DNA from: Pirellulales bacterium
GTDB taxonomy: Bacteria; Planctomycetota; Planctomycetia; Pirellulales; Thermoguttaceae
DNA: 64,000 bases
Direction: 5' to 3'
NCBI GenBank assembly: GCA_016928165.1
Contig: JAFGLH010000128.1
Location: 1 to 64,000, forward strand
Shown here piece by piece: positions 42,533 to 52,300 of the stretch. Numbering within the stretch: position 1 is the first letter of the stretch; the number at the start of each line of letters is the position of its first letter. A model generated the notes under the pieces. The model was given only the letters and a program-made list of their open reading frames with translations, made no database searches and was not told the origin of the DNA. Position numbers and translations under genes: made by a program.

Positions 42533-43621
42533 TCAATCTCTCCGCACGCGCGGCCAGACGTGTTTGTAGGCCCATACTGCCGTTCGGCCGAACGCGCCTC
42601 GCGCCGCCGCCACCCGGCCGACGGCGTAACGGCTGGGCCGCCAAGCCGCGTGGGCCTCGTTGATCGGTCCTTGAAAGTCCAACGCCTTGCGCTCGTGGTC
42701 GGCGAAGAATCGTTCCAGCAAGTGGTATCGCAGCAATTGGCCCGGATGGAATTCGGAAAACTCGGGGTCGTAGCCGGTCTTGATCGAGTGGAAAACACCC
42801 TTGGCCGATAGGCCGTACGAAAAGGCCGCCGGCTGACCACCGCAACGAAGGACGGCAATTTCCAGTTGGCCCCAGCAGGCGGCCGATTCCGCCTGACGGA
42901 TGTAAAATTCGGCCATTTTCGGCGTGCGCAGGACTGACGTGCCCTTCACACCCTTCCAACCGAGATTCTCGATCTGGAAACACTCACGCATCGCCGTTTC
43001 AACCTCGTCGGGCATCAATTGGCGGCGGAGGTCCAACCGGACGTCGCCCAAAGCTTCCATTCGCCTTGCCGCCCGGGTCATTTGCTGTCGGTGTTTGCGC
43101 GACCATCGGGCCTTGAAGGCCGGCCAATCGTGATCGATCTCGACCCGCCCGACTCGCCACCTCCGACGCTCCGCAACGGTCATTCCATTGCGGCGCAGGG
43201 CTTGGCATAACAGTCTCCAACGATTGGCGTCCAAAGCGGCCTCGCCGAGCCACAGCAGCGGGACGTTCAGATTGCGAATTCCCGCCGCCAAGACGTCCAG
43301 AACCTCCTTTATATCAGTGTTGTCGTCCAGCAGCAGGTCGCCGCTGTCCGCCCATTCATTGCAGGGGAGCGCGGCGGCGGGAAAAAACCGACCGATTTTA
43401 CGTCGCACCAATGGCAGCGCCGCCGCCAACCGCCCGCCCGCTTCCACGGCGACGGCGATAAAATTCTCCGGCCGGGAGAATTGTTCCACCCACTGGACTA
43501 GGATCTCGGCGCGGAGCAAAGGGAGCGTAACGTCGCTGCGCCGCCAGAGGTCGTCCCAATCTTCAAACAATTTTAATAAGTCGTCGAGTGATTCGAGACG
43601 TATGATTTTAGGTTGGGGCAC
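42533..43621 (-). CDS. GNAT/CelD (BioF2-like) acyltransferase
   Basis: The product (362 residues from GTG 43621) has two GNAT-like halves, as in the CelD/FemAB-related family: a first half with LLRAEILVQWVEQFSRPENFIAVAVE, and a second with KHRQQMTRAARRMEALGD, AEFYIRQAESAACWGQLEIAVLRCGG and GYDPEFSEFHPGQLLRYHLLE. Such enzymes often act in polysaccharide or cell-surface assembly by acylating sugars or amino groups. GTG 43621 has GGAG six bases upstream. The track start (GTG 43711) would put 30 residues encoded by the dispersed palindromes at the N-terminus, so I reject it, though it cannot be excluded. The gene lies downstream of the RACo-like gene on the same strand. Confidence 0.7.
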   Translation of the reverse strand: MPQPKIIRLESLDDLLKLFEDWDDLWRRSDVTLPLLRAEILVQWVEQFSRPENFIAVAVEAGGRLAAALPLVRRKIGRFFPAAALPCNEWADSGDLLLDDNTDIKEVLDVLAAGIRNLNVPLLWLGEAALDANRWRLLCQALRRNGMTVAERRRWRVGRVEIDHDWPAFKARWSRKHRQQMTRAARRMEALGDVRLDLRRQLMPDEVETAMRECFQIENLGWKGVKGTSVLRTPKMAEFYIRQAESAACWGQLEIAVLRCGGQPAAFSYGLSAKGVFHSIKTGYDPEFSEFHPGQLLRYHLLERFFADHERKALDFQGPINEAHAAWRPSRYAVGRVAAARGAFGRTAVWAYKHVWPRVRRD

Positions 43622-43658
43622 GTATGGCTCCAAGAATATTTCCGCTCCAACATATTTG

Positions 43659-43711
43659 TGCGGCAGTTGTACTGCCACACCATCGTATCGGGGTGGCAGG
43701 GCAACTGCCAC
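43659..43711. repeat. Pair of gtggcag palindromes before the acetyltransferase gene
   Basis: GTGCGGCAGTTGTACTGCCACAC (43659-43680) and GTGGCAGGGCAACTGCCAC (43693-43711) lie in tandem. They belong to the family at 20868 and 32783 and fall between the RACo-like stop and the likely GTG start of the acetyltransferase. Confidence 0.7.
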
Positions 43712-43727
43712 TCCAACGTCGGAATTG

Positions 43728-45611
43728 TCAGCATTCTGTGTCGGGGAAAATCATCGCCTCGGCGAACTCGCGGGCGAAATCCGCGTCGGTGGAAAGGTCG
43801 ACGTGCTCAGCCCGTCGGGCAAGCTCCTCGGCCGCGTCGCGGGCGCGTCGCGAAAGCGCCGCAAGCCGCGCCCCGGAAAGCGAGGTGTTGCCCATGAAGC
43901 GGATGCGACTCCGCTCGACTTCCAGCGGCAGCAACCCGATCCTCTGCGCATTCCGTCGGCGGATGAAATTGCCAAACCCCCCACCGAGCAGCACCAGCTG
44001 TAAATCTTCCGGTCTCAAACCGGCGCGGCGCAGCAGAATCGAAATTCCGGCGCGGATCGCCCCGGCGGCGAGCTGCAATTCTCGTATGTCCCGTTGCGTC
44101 AGCGTGATCGGCCGTTGGTCGGCCGACTCTCCTTCATCGACAAGCAGGAACGAAACCTGGCCTTGATGCATAACGATTCTTCGGGCCATGTCGGGCAAAA
44201 CGTTCGATGGCAATTGATCGGGAGTTCGCAGCCTGCCGGCGCAATCGAGTGCCCCGTGGCGGAGCATTTCGGCCGCCGCGTCGATTAGACCCGAGCCGCA
44301 GATTCCCATTGGCGGGACGTCGCCGATGACGTTGATCATAAGGCGGCCGTTGAAGACGACTTTTTCGATGGCGCCCGCCCCGCCGCGCATTCCACGCGAG
44401 ATTCTCGCCCCCTCGAAAGCGGGGCCGGCGGCGGTCGAAGCGGCCGTCAGCTTGCCATCGGCCAGCAACACGATCTCGCCGTTAGTGCCGATGTCGACGA
44501 ACAAAGCGGCCCCCTCGACATTGGCCAAATCGGTGGCAAGCATTCCGGCAACGGTGTCGCCGCCGACAAACCCGCCGATCACAGGCATTACGTAAGCGCT
44601 TCCACGGGGATGAATGTGCAGTCCGAGTTTCTCCGCGGGGCAAGAAACGCCCCGGCCGCCGGCCGGCACGAAAGGGACCTCCCCCAACGGTCTGGGATCG
44701 ACGCCGCAGAACAATTGCTGCATGGTTGTGTTGCCGGCGAGGGACAACTCGTAGACCCTTTGACGCGGCACCCCGGCCTCGCCGCACAAGTCGCCGATCA
44801 TCTCGTCGACTGCCGATACGACCGACTGACGCAGACGAGCGAGTCCGTCCATTTTTTCACGGGCAAAGAGGATTCGCGAGAGGACGTCGTCGCCGACCTG
44901 GGTTTGAGGGTTTAGCCGGGCGGTCGTCGCCCACTCGCTGCCGGTGGCCAGGTCGGTCAACTGACCGGCTAGAGTCGTGGTGCCTAGATCCACAGCCACG
45001 GCAAAGGCATCGTCCTCGGTGTTGCCGATCTCGAAGTCGAGCAACCGCTCATCGTCGAAGACGGCGGTGCCGCGAAAGTCGGCCTCTCTGAGCCGGGCGG
45101 AAATTTCCCGCAGCAGCGATAAGCTCATAGTCAGCGGCCCGACGCCCAATGCACTCTCCAAACGGAGCGCATCGGGCACGTCGTCGCCGCGCGTGGGAGG
45201 AGCAAGTTCGACGTATTTTTTCCGCACGAGCGGATCGTCCCTAGTAAACGGTTCCAAACCCTTTTTTCCCCCTCTTCCTTGATAGCTGACGAGTATTTTC
45301 TGATCGAGCGTGGCATGCGAAGCCGAGGGGATTTCAATCTCCAGCGGACGTTGGACGGTCGATTGACAAGCCAACCGCCAGCCAGAGCGGAGTTCCTCAT
45401 CGGAAAACCACTTGCGTTCAACTGCGGTCGGATCGGAGGCGCCCGAGGCCACGATCAGCCGGCATTTTCCGCAAGTGCCCTCTCCGCCGCAAGGCAAGTC
45501 GATCATCAGCCCCGCCTCGGCCGCCGCTTCAACCAACCGTGTTCCGGGCAATACGAAAGCCTCTCGACCGGACGGCCGAAAACGTACCGATACTTCTCGA
45601 TCTCGCGTCAT
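43728..45611 (-). CDS. RACo-like [2Fe-2S]/ASKHA protein (corrinoid-activation type)
   Basis: The 627-residue product has an N-terminal plant-type [2Fe-2S] ferredoxin domain (CGGEGTCGKC near residue 41, with a further Cys in WRLACQST). A linker follows, then an actin-like ATPase (ASKHA) domain, DUF4445 type: FAVAVDLGTTTLAGQL (phosphate loop), LSLAGNTTMQQLFCG, ALFVDIGTNGEI and GMRGGAGAIEK. Proteins of this plan, such as RACo, use ATP hydrolysis to drive one-electron reduction of inactive cob(II)alamin in corrinoid methyltransferases. The domain logic is visible; the partner is not, since no methyltransferase or corrinoid protein is in the window. Its ATG overlaps the LysR stop by four bases, so the two are co-expressed. 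Confidence 0.88.
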   Translation of the reverse strand: MTRDREVSVRFRPSGREAFVLPGTRLVEAAAEAGLMIDLPCGGEGTCGKCRLIVASGASDPTAVERKWFSDEELRSGWRLACQSTVQRPLEIEIPSASHATLDQKILVSYQGRGGKKGLEPFTRDDPLVRKKYVELAPPTRGDDVPDALRLESALGVGPLTMSLSLLREISARLREADFRGTAVFDDERLLDFEIGNTEDDAFAVAVDLGTTTLAGQLTDLATGSEWATTARLNPQTQVGDDVLSRILFAREKMDGLARLRQSVVSAVDEMIGDLCGEAGVPRQRVYELSLAGNTTMQQLFCGVDPRPLGEVPFVPAGGRGVSCPAEKLGLHIHPRGSAYVMPVIGGFVGGDTVAGMLATDLANVEGAALFVDIGTNGEIVLLADGKLTAASTAAGPAFEGARISRGMRGGAGAIEKVVFNGRLMINVIGDVPPMGICGSGLIDAAAEMLRHGALDCAGRLRTPDQLPSNVLPDMARRIVMHQGQVSFLLVDEGESADQRPITLTQRDIRELQLAAGAIRAGISILLRRAGLRPEDLQLVLLGGGFGNFIRRRNAQRIGLLPLEVERSRIRFMGNTSLSGARLAALSRRARDAAEELARRAEHVDLSTDADFAREFAEAMIFPDTEC

Positions 45612-46510
45612 TGCTTCTCCACGGCTTGACTGTGCATGTGCTGCAACATTTCGACGAACTTGGCGATGGTGGGGGTAAACACCCTGCGTTGTCGATGAAT
45701 TATACCTAGCGGCCTGTGCAACTCGGGAGCTATCAGGCGAACGATGGATAACGAGCCTTTTTCGACGTCGTCGCAGACGGTAGGCTCGGGCAGAATGCTC
45801 ACGCCCGCACCAATTTCAACCGCCTCCTTAATGGTTTCGATGTTGTCGAATTCCATCGCGATGTGGACGTTGATCGAGCGCTGGCGAAAGTATCGGTCGA
45901 TTTCCTTACGGATGCTCAAGTCTTGGTCGAAAGCAATAAAATCTATCCCCTGCAAGTGTTCCGCAGTGACCGCTTGGTGCCTGGTCAAGGGATGTTCGGG
46001 GTTGCAAACGACCACCATCCGTTCGGAACGCAAGGGAATGACGCTCAGTTCGGGAGTTGGCGAGGGATAGGAAATGATGCCCAAATCGACCTCCGCGCCA
46101 AGCACGGCGTCGTAGACCTTGTTTGGTCTCAAATATTCGAGTCGGACTTTGGCCTTGGGATAATCTCGCATGAATTGCTGCATGCAACTGCGCATGTCGT
46201 GCAACCCTACCGAGTAGATCGCGGCCACCCGAACCAAACCGCTGATCTCGCTCCGCAGCGAGTGTACTTGCGCCTCGACCGAATCGTACAGTTCAAGCAC
46301 CTCGCGGAAGCCTTCGTAGCAGGCTTGCCCTTCGGGCGTGAGTACAAAGGGGCGTTTCGAGCGGTCGATCAACTGGACGCCGAAATGCTCTTCGACCCGG
46401 TGGACCGACTGCGTGGCCGCCGATTGACTAACCTCGTTGAGCTTGGCGCCGCGCGAAAAGCTCTGGTTCCGAACAACGTCACAAAAAACTCGTATCGTGG
46501 CAACATTCAT
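45608..46510 (-). CDS. LysR-family transcriptional regulator
   Basis: The 300-residue product has the LysR winged helix-turn-helix at residues 1-60 (RVFCDVVRNQSFSRGAKLNEVSQSAATQSVHRVEE) and a periplasmic-binding-protein-like effector domain (GLVRVAAIYSVGLHDMRSCM, EVDLGIISYPSPTPELSVIPL, VEIGAGVSILPEPTV). This effector region is of the CysB/CbbR-like type, but the effector cannot be named. It overlaps the RACo-like gene by four bases and probably controls it. It is divergent from the adenylate-forming ligase at 46725 across 214 bp, so it could also control the lipid/polyketide module, as LysR proteins often regulate divergent genes. Confidence 0.88.
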   Translation of the reverse strand: MNVATIRVFCDVVRNQSFSRGAKLNEVSQSAATQSVHRVEEHFGVQLIDRSKRPFVLTPEGQACYEGFREVLELYDSVEAQVHSLRSEISGLVRVAAIYSVGLHDMRSCMQQFMRDYPKAKVRLEYLRPNKVYDAVLGAEVDLGIISYPSPTPELSVIPLRSERMVVVCNPEHPLTRHQAVTAEHLQGIDFIAFDQDLSIRKEIDRYFRQRSINVHIAMEFDNIETIKEAVEIGAGVSILPEPTVCDDVEKGSLSIVRLIAPELHRPLGIIHRQRRVFTPTIAKFVEMLQHMHSQAVEKQ

Positions 46511-46688
46511 AAGAACCTGATACTACCATTAGCTCAGCTTATTTTCAATGGGGCTGTTATTGTAATGAAAAACGGCTGAAGTTGAATAGTCGGCAAAGTC
46601 AAAATGGCGAACCCGCCGAATTTGACGGATAAAACCCCCACCTTTCACAATGACCGCCGCGATTCTGATGTGGCTATAGAGATTCTGC

Positions 46689-46694
46689 TATAAT
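46689..46694 (+). promoter_or_regulatory. Candidate -10 element for the adenylate-ligase gene
   Basis: A perfect TATAAT, 30 bases before ATG 46725. There is no good -35 at 16-18 bases; a near-repeat GATTCTGATGTGGCTATA / GATTCTGCTATA covers this position, which could reflect activator binding, for example by the divergent LysR protein. Confidence 0.4.
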
Positions 46695-46724
46695 GGCTCC
46701 GATCCATTCCCAGGGAGCCTCTGC

Positions 46725-48077
46725 ATGAGCGACGATTGGTATTTGAAACGTCTGTCCGAGTATAGCGGCCGTACCGCTTTGGTATGGAGGGAAAAACAAT
46801 ACGGTTACGACGATTTCCTCGCTCGCGTCGATGGATGGCGTGATGAGCTTTCCGGGCGGGGAATTGCACCGGGACAGTGCGTCGCCTTGCGGGGCGGTTT
46901 TTCGCCCGCCACGGCCGCCTTGATGACTGCGTTGGCCGTCAATCGGAACGTCGCGGTTCCTTTGACGACTAGAGTGCGCGAGGAGCGCGAGAAGGCCCTA
47001 AAAATAGCCGCCGTCAGATGGTTCGTCGAATTCGATCGCGACGACGGGTGGGAAATCACGCCGCTCGAACCGATACTCGATCCGCCTCTGCTGTGGGAAC
47101 TCCGCGAAGCGGGAGAAGCTGGGTTGATCGTCTTTTCCTCCGGTTCGACCGGAGAGATAAAGGCGTCGCTGCTGAGTTTTACGCGGATGTTGGACGGCTA
47201 CCGCAACCGCCGGGCGACGCCGCTGCGGACGCTCGCTTTCCTGATGCTCGATCACGTCGGAGGTATCAACACGCTGTTTCATATTCTCATCGGCGGCGGA
47301 ACGATTATTACCATTGCCGAGCGGTCGCCCGAGGCCATCTGCAAAGGGATCGAGCGCCATCGAGTGCAACTGCTGCCTACCACGCCCACCTTCCTGCGGA
47401 TGTTGCTGATTTCCGAATCCCACAAGAAGTATGACCTCAGTTCATTGGAGGTAATAACCTACGGCACCGAGCCGATGCCCGAGGCGACGCTGAAAGAGCT
47501 TCATGCCGCCTTGCCCGGCGTGAGGTTGAAGCAGACTTATGGGCTGACAGAAGTGGGCATACTGCCGACGAAGTCCGAGAGAAACGATTCGCTATGGTTG
47601 GCCGTCGGCGGCAAGGGATTCGAGACGAAAATTGTTGACGGAGTTCTTTGGATCCGCTCGAAAACCGCGATGCTCGGCTACCTCAATGCCTCCTCGCCGT
47701 TCGACGCCGAGGGCTGGATGAACACCGGCGACCTGGTCGAGCGACAGGGCGATTATATCCGCTTCCTCGGCCGCAAGTCGGAGATCATCAACATCGGCGG
47801 CGAGAAGGTCTTTCCCGCCGAAGTTGAAAACGTGATCCTGCAACTGGACAATATCAAGGAGGTGACTGTCCGCGGCCGCTCGAACCCGATCACCGGCGGA
47901 GTGGTGGTTGCCACGGTCGAGTTACACCGGCCGGAGGATCACTCCGCGTTGGAGAAGCGAATCCGCGCCGCCTGCCGCGCGCGGTTGGCCCCGTTCAAAG
48001 TTCCGGCGATGGTCGTGGTGACCTCGGAGGCGCTTTGCGGAGAACGTTTCAAGAAAAAGAGAAAAGTTGGAATGTAA
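46725..48077 (+). CDS. Class I adenylate-forming ligase (acyl-CoA/ACP synthetase-like)
   Basis: The 450-residue product has the core motifs of the ANL family: GLIVFSSGSTGEIKASL (A3, phosphate loop), TYGTEPMPEATL (A4 region), KQTYGLTEVGI (A5), MNTGDLVERQGDYIRFLGRKSEIINIGGEKV (A7-A8) and FKKKRKVGM at the C-terminus (A10, catalytic Lys). It is shorter than typical long-chain ligases. It activates a carboxylic acid as acyl-AMP and then loads CoA or, in this context, the free-standing ACP encoded downstream; the substrate is unknown. The ATG follows AGGGAG. It begins the module with the SDR, ACP and KS genes, all on the plus strand. Confidence 0.85.
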   Translation: MSDDWYLKRLSEYSGRTALVWREKQYGYDDFLARVDGWRDELSGRGIAPGQCVALRGGFSPATAALMTALAVNRNVAVPLTTRVREEREKALKIAAVRWFVEFDRDDGWEITPLEPILDPPLLWELREAGEAGLIVFSSGSTGEIKASLLSFTRMLDGYRNRRATPLRTLAFLMLDHVGGINTLFHILIGGGTIITIAERSPEAICKGIERHRVQLLPTTPTFLRMLLISESHKKYDLSSLEVITYGTEPMPEATLKELHAALPGVRLKQTYGLTEVGILPTKSERNDSLWLAVGGKGFETKIVDGVLWIRSKTAMLGYLNASSPFDAEGWMNTGDLVERQGDYIRFLGRKSEIINIGGEKVFPAEVENVILQLDNIKEVTVRGRSNPITGGVVVATVELHRPEDHSALEKRIRAACRARLAPFKVPAMVVVTSEALCGERFKKKRKVGM

Positions 48078-48149
48078 AAATGTGTTTCAATAGGGCGCCA
48101 CTGCTGGCTTGTTTAGCAGTGGCGTCCATCGAAAGCAAATACTGCATTG

Positions 48150-48902
48150 ATGAAAAACGAAATCCAAACCGCTCGACCCGTGGCCGTCGTCAGCGGCGGC
48201 AGCCGGGGACTGGGGCAGGCGATAGTAACCGAGTTGATGCTGCACGGCTTGACCGTGGCCACGTTCAGCCGCTCTAAGACGCCGTTCGTGGATGAACAAA
48301 CCGCGGCCGACCCGCAGGCCAAACGTTTCCGCTGGGAATCGCTCGACGGGGCCGACGCTCAGGCGTTGGCCGGCTTCGCCCGCGGAGTGCTGCAACGTTA
48401 CGGCCGGATCGACGCCTTGGTGAACAATATGGCAACGCTCGGCGACGGACTGTTGACGATGATGCGCGACGCCGACATCCACCGCCAAGTTAGCATGAAC
48501 CTCGAGTCGGCGATATTTCTCACGCGCGCCTGCCTGAAAGGAATGTTGCCGCAAGGATCCGGTTCGATCGTTAACATATCGTCGGTCAACGCGCTGCGGG
48601 GGCATAAAGGCGTGTCGATCTACAGCGCCACGAAGGCCGCCTTGATCGGGCTGACCAAGAGCCTGGCCGTCGAGGTCGGGCCGGCCGGCATCCGCGTCAA
48701 CTGCGTGGCCCCGGGCTATTTCTCCAGCGACATGACCGCCGCATTCACCGACGAGCAACGGGCGCGGATTGCCCGGCGCACGCCGTTGAAGAGGCTCGGC
48801 ACGGTCGAGGACATCGCCAAGGCGGTTTGGTTCCTCCTTTCGCCCGAGTCGTCCTTCATCACCGCGCAGGTAATCGCCGTGGACGGAGGATTTGTGGGAT
48901 AA
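48150..48902 (+). CDS. Short-chain dehydrogenase, FabG-like 3-oxoacyl reductase
   Basis: I place the start at ATG 48150; the track start at TTG 48147 adds one residue. The 250-residue product has the Rossmann motif VVSGGSRGLGQAI, NNMATLG (NNAG position), a catalytic Ser in IVNISSVNALRG, and YSATKAALIGLTKSLA (Tyr-x3-Lys). The ending SSFITAQVIAVDGGFVG is typical of FabG-type reductases. It would reduce a 3-oxoacyl group with NADPH; in this context the substrate would be the ketoacyl-ACP made by the downstream ketosynthase. The spacing to the adenylate ligase upstream is 72 bp. Confidence 0.88.
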   Translation: MKNEIQTARPVAVVSGGSRGLGQAIVTELMLHGLTVATFSRSKTPFVDEQTAADPQAKRFRWESLDGADAQALAGFARGVLQRYGRIDALVNNMATLGDGLLTMMRDADIHRQVSMNLESAIFLTRACLKGMLPQGSGSIVNISSVNALRGHKGVSIYSATKAALIGLTKSLAVEVGPAGIRVNCVAPGYFSSDMTAAFTDEQRARIARRTPLKRLGTVEDIAKAVWFLLSPESSFITAQVIAVDGGFVG

Positions 48903-48909
48903 ATTAAAT

Positions 48910-48987
48910 GTAGGTCAGGTACCCCGTACCTGACATTGAACCGGAAATAAATCAAAATGCACGTCAGGTACGGGGTACCTGACCTAC
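48910..48987. repeat. Perfect inverted repeat of the taggtcaggta family
   Basis: The 25-bp arms at 48910-48934 and 48963-48987 are perfect reverse complements (GTAGGTCAGGTACCCCGTACCTGAC). Each arm is itself nearly palindromic. It lies between the SDR and ACP genes; a second, diverged copy is at 52433-52543. Folded as RNA it would form a strong stem, so it could insulate or stabilise parts of the transcript. Confidence 0.85.
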
Positions 48988-49004
48988 ACAACGTAAAACC
49001 TACC

Positions 49005-49370
49005 ATGGAAAACCTCAAAGAAAAAATCCTCGGCGTGGTCCTCGACGTGGCGCAAGAAAACTCGCCGCAACTAGAGGCCGTTCGCCCCGACCAAATGCTG
49101 GTCGAAGACCTCGGTCTGCGATCGCTCGATCTGGCCCGGATCGTCGCCAAGCTGGAAATGGTCCTGGGCGTCGACCCGTTCGCCGAATTGGTGGCGGTGA
49201 CGAGCATCCGCACGCCGGGCGACCTTATTGATGCGTACTCGAAGTGTTTTACCGGCGAAGGGGAATCGGCCGAGGGGTCGGAGTCGGAATCCGAAGGCGC
49301 GTCCGCTCCGCGTCAAAGGAGCGGACTGGCCTCTCAACGTGATTTAAGAAAACAATCGCGCGGAGAATAA
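49005..49370 (+). CDS. Free-standing acyl carrier protein
   Basis: I start it at ATG 49005 for 121 residues; the track start at 48957 adds 16 residues coded by the inverted repeat. Residues ~1-75 have the ACP four-helix pattern with EDLGLRSLDLARIV, where the Ser carries phosphopantetheine. Then LEMVLGVDPFAELVAVTSIRTPGDL completes the domain. A ~40-residue Ser/Glu/Gln/Arg-rich tail follows (ESAEGSESESEGASAPRQRSG), which is unusual for an ACP and partly repetitive. It should hold the acyl chain for the KS protein encoded 17 bp downstream. Confidence 0.85.
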   Translation: MENLKEKILGVVLDVAQENSPQLEAVRPDQMLVEDLGLRSLDLARIVAKLEMVLGVDPFAELVAVTSIRTPGDLIDAYSKCFTGEGESAEGSESESEGASAPRQRSGLASQRDLRKQSRGE

Positions 49371-49387
49371 TCGACGAGACCAACCGC

Positions 49388-52300
49388 ATGAACGACTCAA
49401 TTATATCCAACTCGATCGCCATTATCGGCATGGCCGGACGTTTTCCGGGCGCCCGGAACGTCGATCAGTTTTGGTCGAATGTTGTCGCGGGAGTCGAGTC
49501 GATCACGTCGCTGACGAACGAAGAAATGCTGCAATCCGGGGCCGATCCGTCGTGGCTAAACCGGCCCGACTTCGTCAAGGCGGCCCCGGTGATCGACGAT
49601 TTCGACAAGTTCGATCCGAAGTTCTTCAAAATTTCCCGCCGCGAAGCGGAGATCATGGACCCGCAGCAGCGGATCCTGCTCGAACTGGCCTGGGAGACGA
49701 TGGAGCGGGCCGGATACGCCGGCGATCCACCCGGCTTGGTTGGCGTCTTCACCGGCGCAGGCGGATTGATGAGCAGCTATCTGCTTTCGCCCATGCACTT
49801 TTACTCGCGGTTGATCGGCTCGACTGGCAGCATGCACTGCGCGGGCAACGACAAGGATTATTTGAGCACGCGGATTTCCTACAAGCTGAACCTCCGCGGG
49901 CCGAGCTTTACCGTTCAATCGGCCTGCTCGACCTCGCTGGTGACGGTGCATCTGGCTTGTCAAAGCCTACTGGCCGGCGAGTGCGACATGGCCCTGGCAG
50001 GCGGCGTGACGGTCCGCGTTCCGCACCGGATCGGCTACATCCACACGGGCCAGGCGTTGCTCTCGCCCGACGGCCATTGTCGCCCCTTCGACGCCGGCGC
50101 CAACGGTACCGTCTTCGGCAGCGGCGCCGGTCTGGTGTTGCTCAAGCCGCTGGCCCAGGCGATCAAAGACGGCGACCACGTTCACGCAGTCATCCGCGGC
50201 TCGGCCGTAAACAACGACGGCGCCGCCAAGCTGAGCTATTGGGCCACCAACGCCGAGGGCCAGGCAGCCGCTTGCGCCGACGCAATGGCCGTGGCCGAGG
50301 TCGAGCCGCGCTCGATCGGATTAGTCGAAGCACACGGGACCGCCACCGCCATGGGCGATCCGGTGGAAATCTTCGGATTGAACAAAGCCTTCCGCCGTGG
50401 AACGAAGGATAAGCAGTTCTGCGCCATCGGCTCGGTCAAAAGCAACTTCGGACACCTGGAGGCCGCCGCCGGAATTGCCAGCCTGATAAAGGCCGCGCTG
50501 GCCCTGGAACACAAAAAGTTGCCGCCGAGCATCAATTACCACGAGTCTAATCCGGCGATCAATTTCCCCGAGTCGCCCTTTTTCGTCATTACGGAGTGCC
50601 GCGATTGGCCCTCGAACGGCCAACCGCGCCGAGCGGCGGTCAATTCCCTGGGGATCGGCGGCACGAACGCGCACGTGATTTTGGAAGAAAAGTTATTTTC
50701 CCCTCTCCCGCAAGCGGGAGAGGGGCCGGGAGTGAGGGCGGCTGAACTCAAAACGATTTCCACATTACATTCCCACGCTCTCGCCATTTCCGCCCAGACG
50801 CCGACGGCGTTGAACGAACTGGCCGGCCGATACGTTGAATACTTCGACGCTAATCCCAATTCCAACCTGGGCGACGTCTGCTTTACGACTAACACTGGTC
50901 GGGGACGCTTCCAACATCGTTTATCCGCCGTCGTCCGGTCGACGAACGAAGCCCGCAAATTCCTGGACGCTTGGCGGCAAGACAAGTCCGCCCCGGGCTG
51001 CGTCCATGGAATCGTCGATGTGATAAATCCGCCTGTCACGTTCCTGTTCCCCGGCGAAGGTTCGCAATACGCCGGCATGGGACGGGGACTATACGAGTCC
51101 GAACCCGTCTTCCGCGAAAACATCGACCGCTGCGGAACAATCCTTAAATCCTCTCCATTGGAGGGCGAAGCGGATTTCCAGACGGCCCTGTTTGCCTTGG
51201 AATACTCTCTGGCCTGCTTGTGGAAATCGTGGGGCGTAGAGCCGGCGGCGGTCATCGGTCACGGGTTGGGCGAGTACGCGGCCGCCACCGTCGCTGGCGT
51301 GTTCTCGCTCGAAGACGCCCTGCGATTGGTCTCCGCCAGGGAAAAACTGATCAACTCGCTTCTAAACGAGGGCAGAATGGCGGTTGTGTTGGCCGAGCCG
51401 GCCCGAGTGGCTGAAATGTTGAAGTCCTACGACGACATTTATCTCGCGGCCGTCAATAGTCCGCGGCAAACGGTCGTTTCGGGCCGCGCTGAGGCGATTG
51501 AATCACTTACCGACCATTTGACCGCCGAAGGGCTTCGCTGCCGGCTGCTGCCGGGCAAAAGAGCATTGTACTGCCCGTTGGTCGAGCCGATCGTCGAACG
51601 ATTCCGCTGCGTTTGCGAGAAAGTAACGTTCCACAAACCGCGGATTGAGATAATCTCGGGTCTTTCCGGGAGCCAGGCCGGCGCGGAGATCGCCACGGCG
51701 GATTACTGGCACAGGCATCTTTGCAAACTGATCCGTTTCGCCGAGTGCGTAGCAACGCTCGATCAATCTGACCACCGCGTTTTCGTTGAGATCGGTCCCC
51801 GGCCGTTATTGTTGGGGCTTGGCCGCCGCTCAATGCGGCAATGGGAAGGGTTGTGGTTGCCGAGCCTCAAACCGGGGCAACCGGACCGGCGGACGATGCT
51901 CTCCGCCGCGGCGCGGCTCTTCGTGCGGGGCATAAACATGAATTGGGCCGGAGCGGACCGCGGATTCGCCCGACGGCGGATTGTTCTGCCCACTTATCCT
52001 TTCCAACGCAAAAAATATTGGATCGAACCGATGTCAGTCATTAAACAAGAACTTAAAGGTGAAGTCCGCGTCCTTACGATCGAACCCGCTCGATTAGTTG
52101 ACTCGGAAACTATCGACCAGTGCTACCGCGAAATCGCCGCCGCGCTGGACAAATGCGAGGAAAACCACGTCGTGTTGAACTTTAGCCGGGTCGGCTTCAT
52201 GTCCTCGATGGCGCTGGGGATGTTGGTACGGGTAAACAAGCGGTGCAAGGAGTACAAGGTATCGCTTAAACTCAGCGGCATCGCCTCGGAAATCCGCGAG

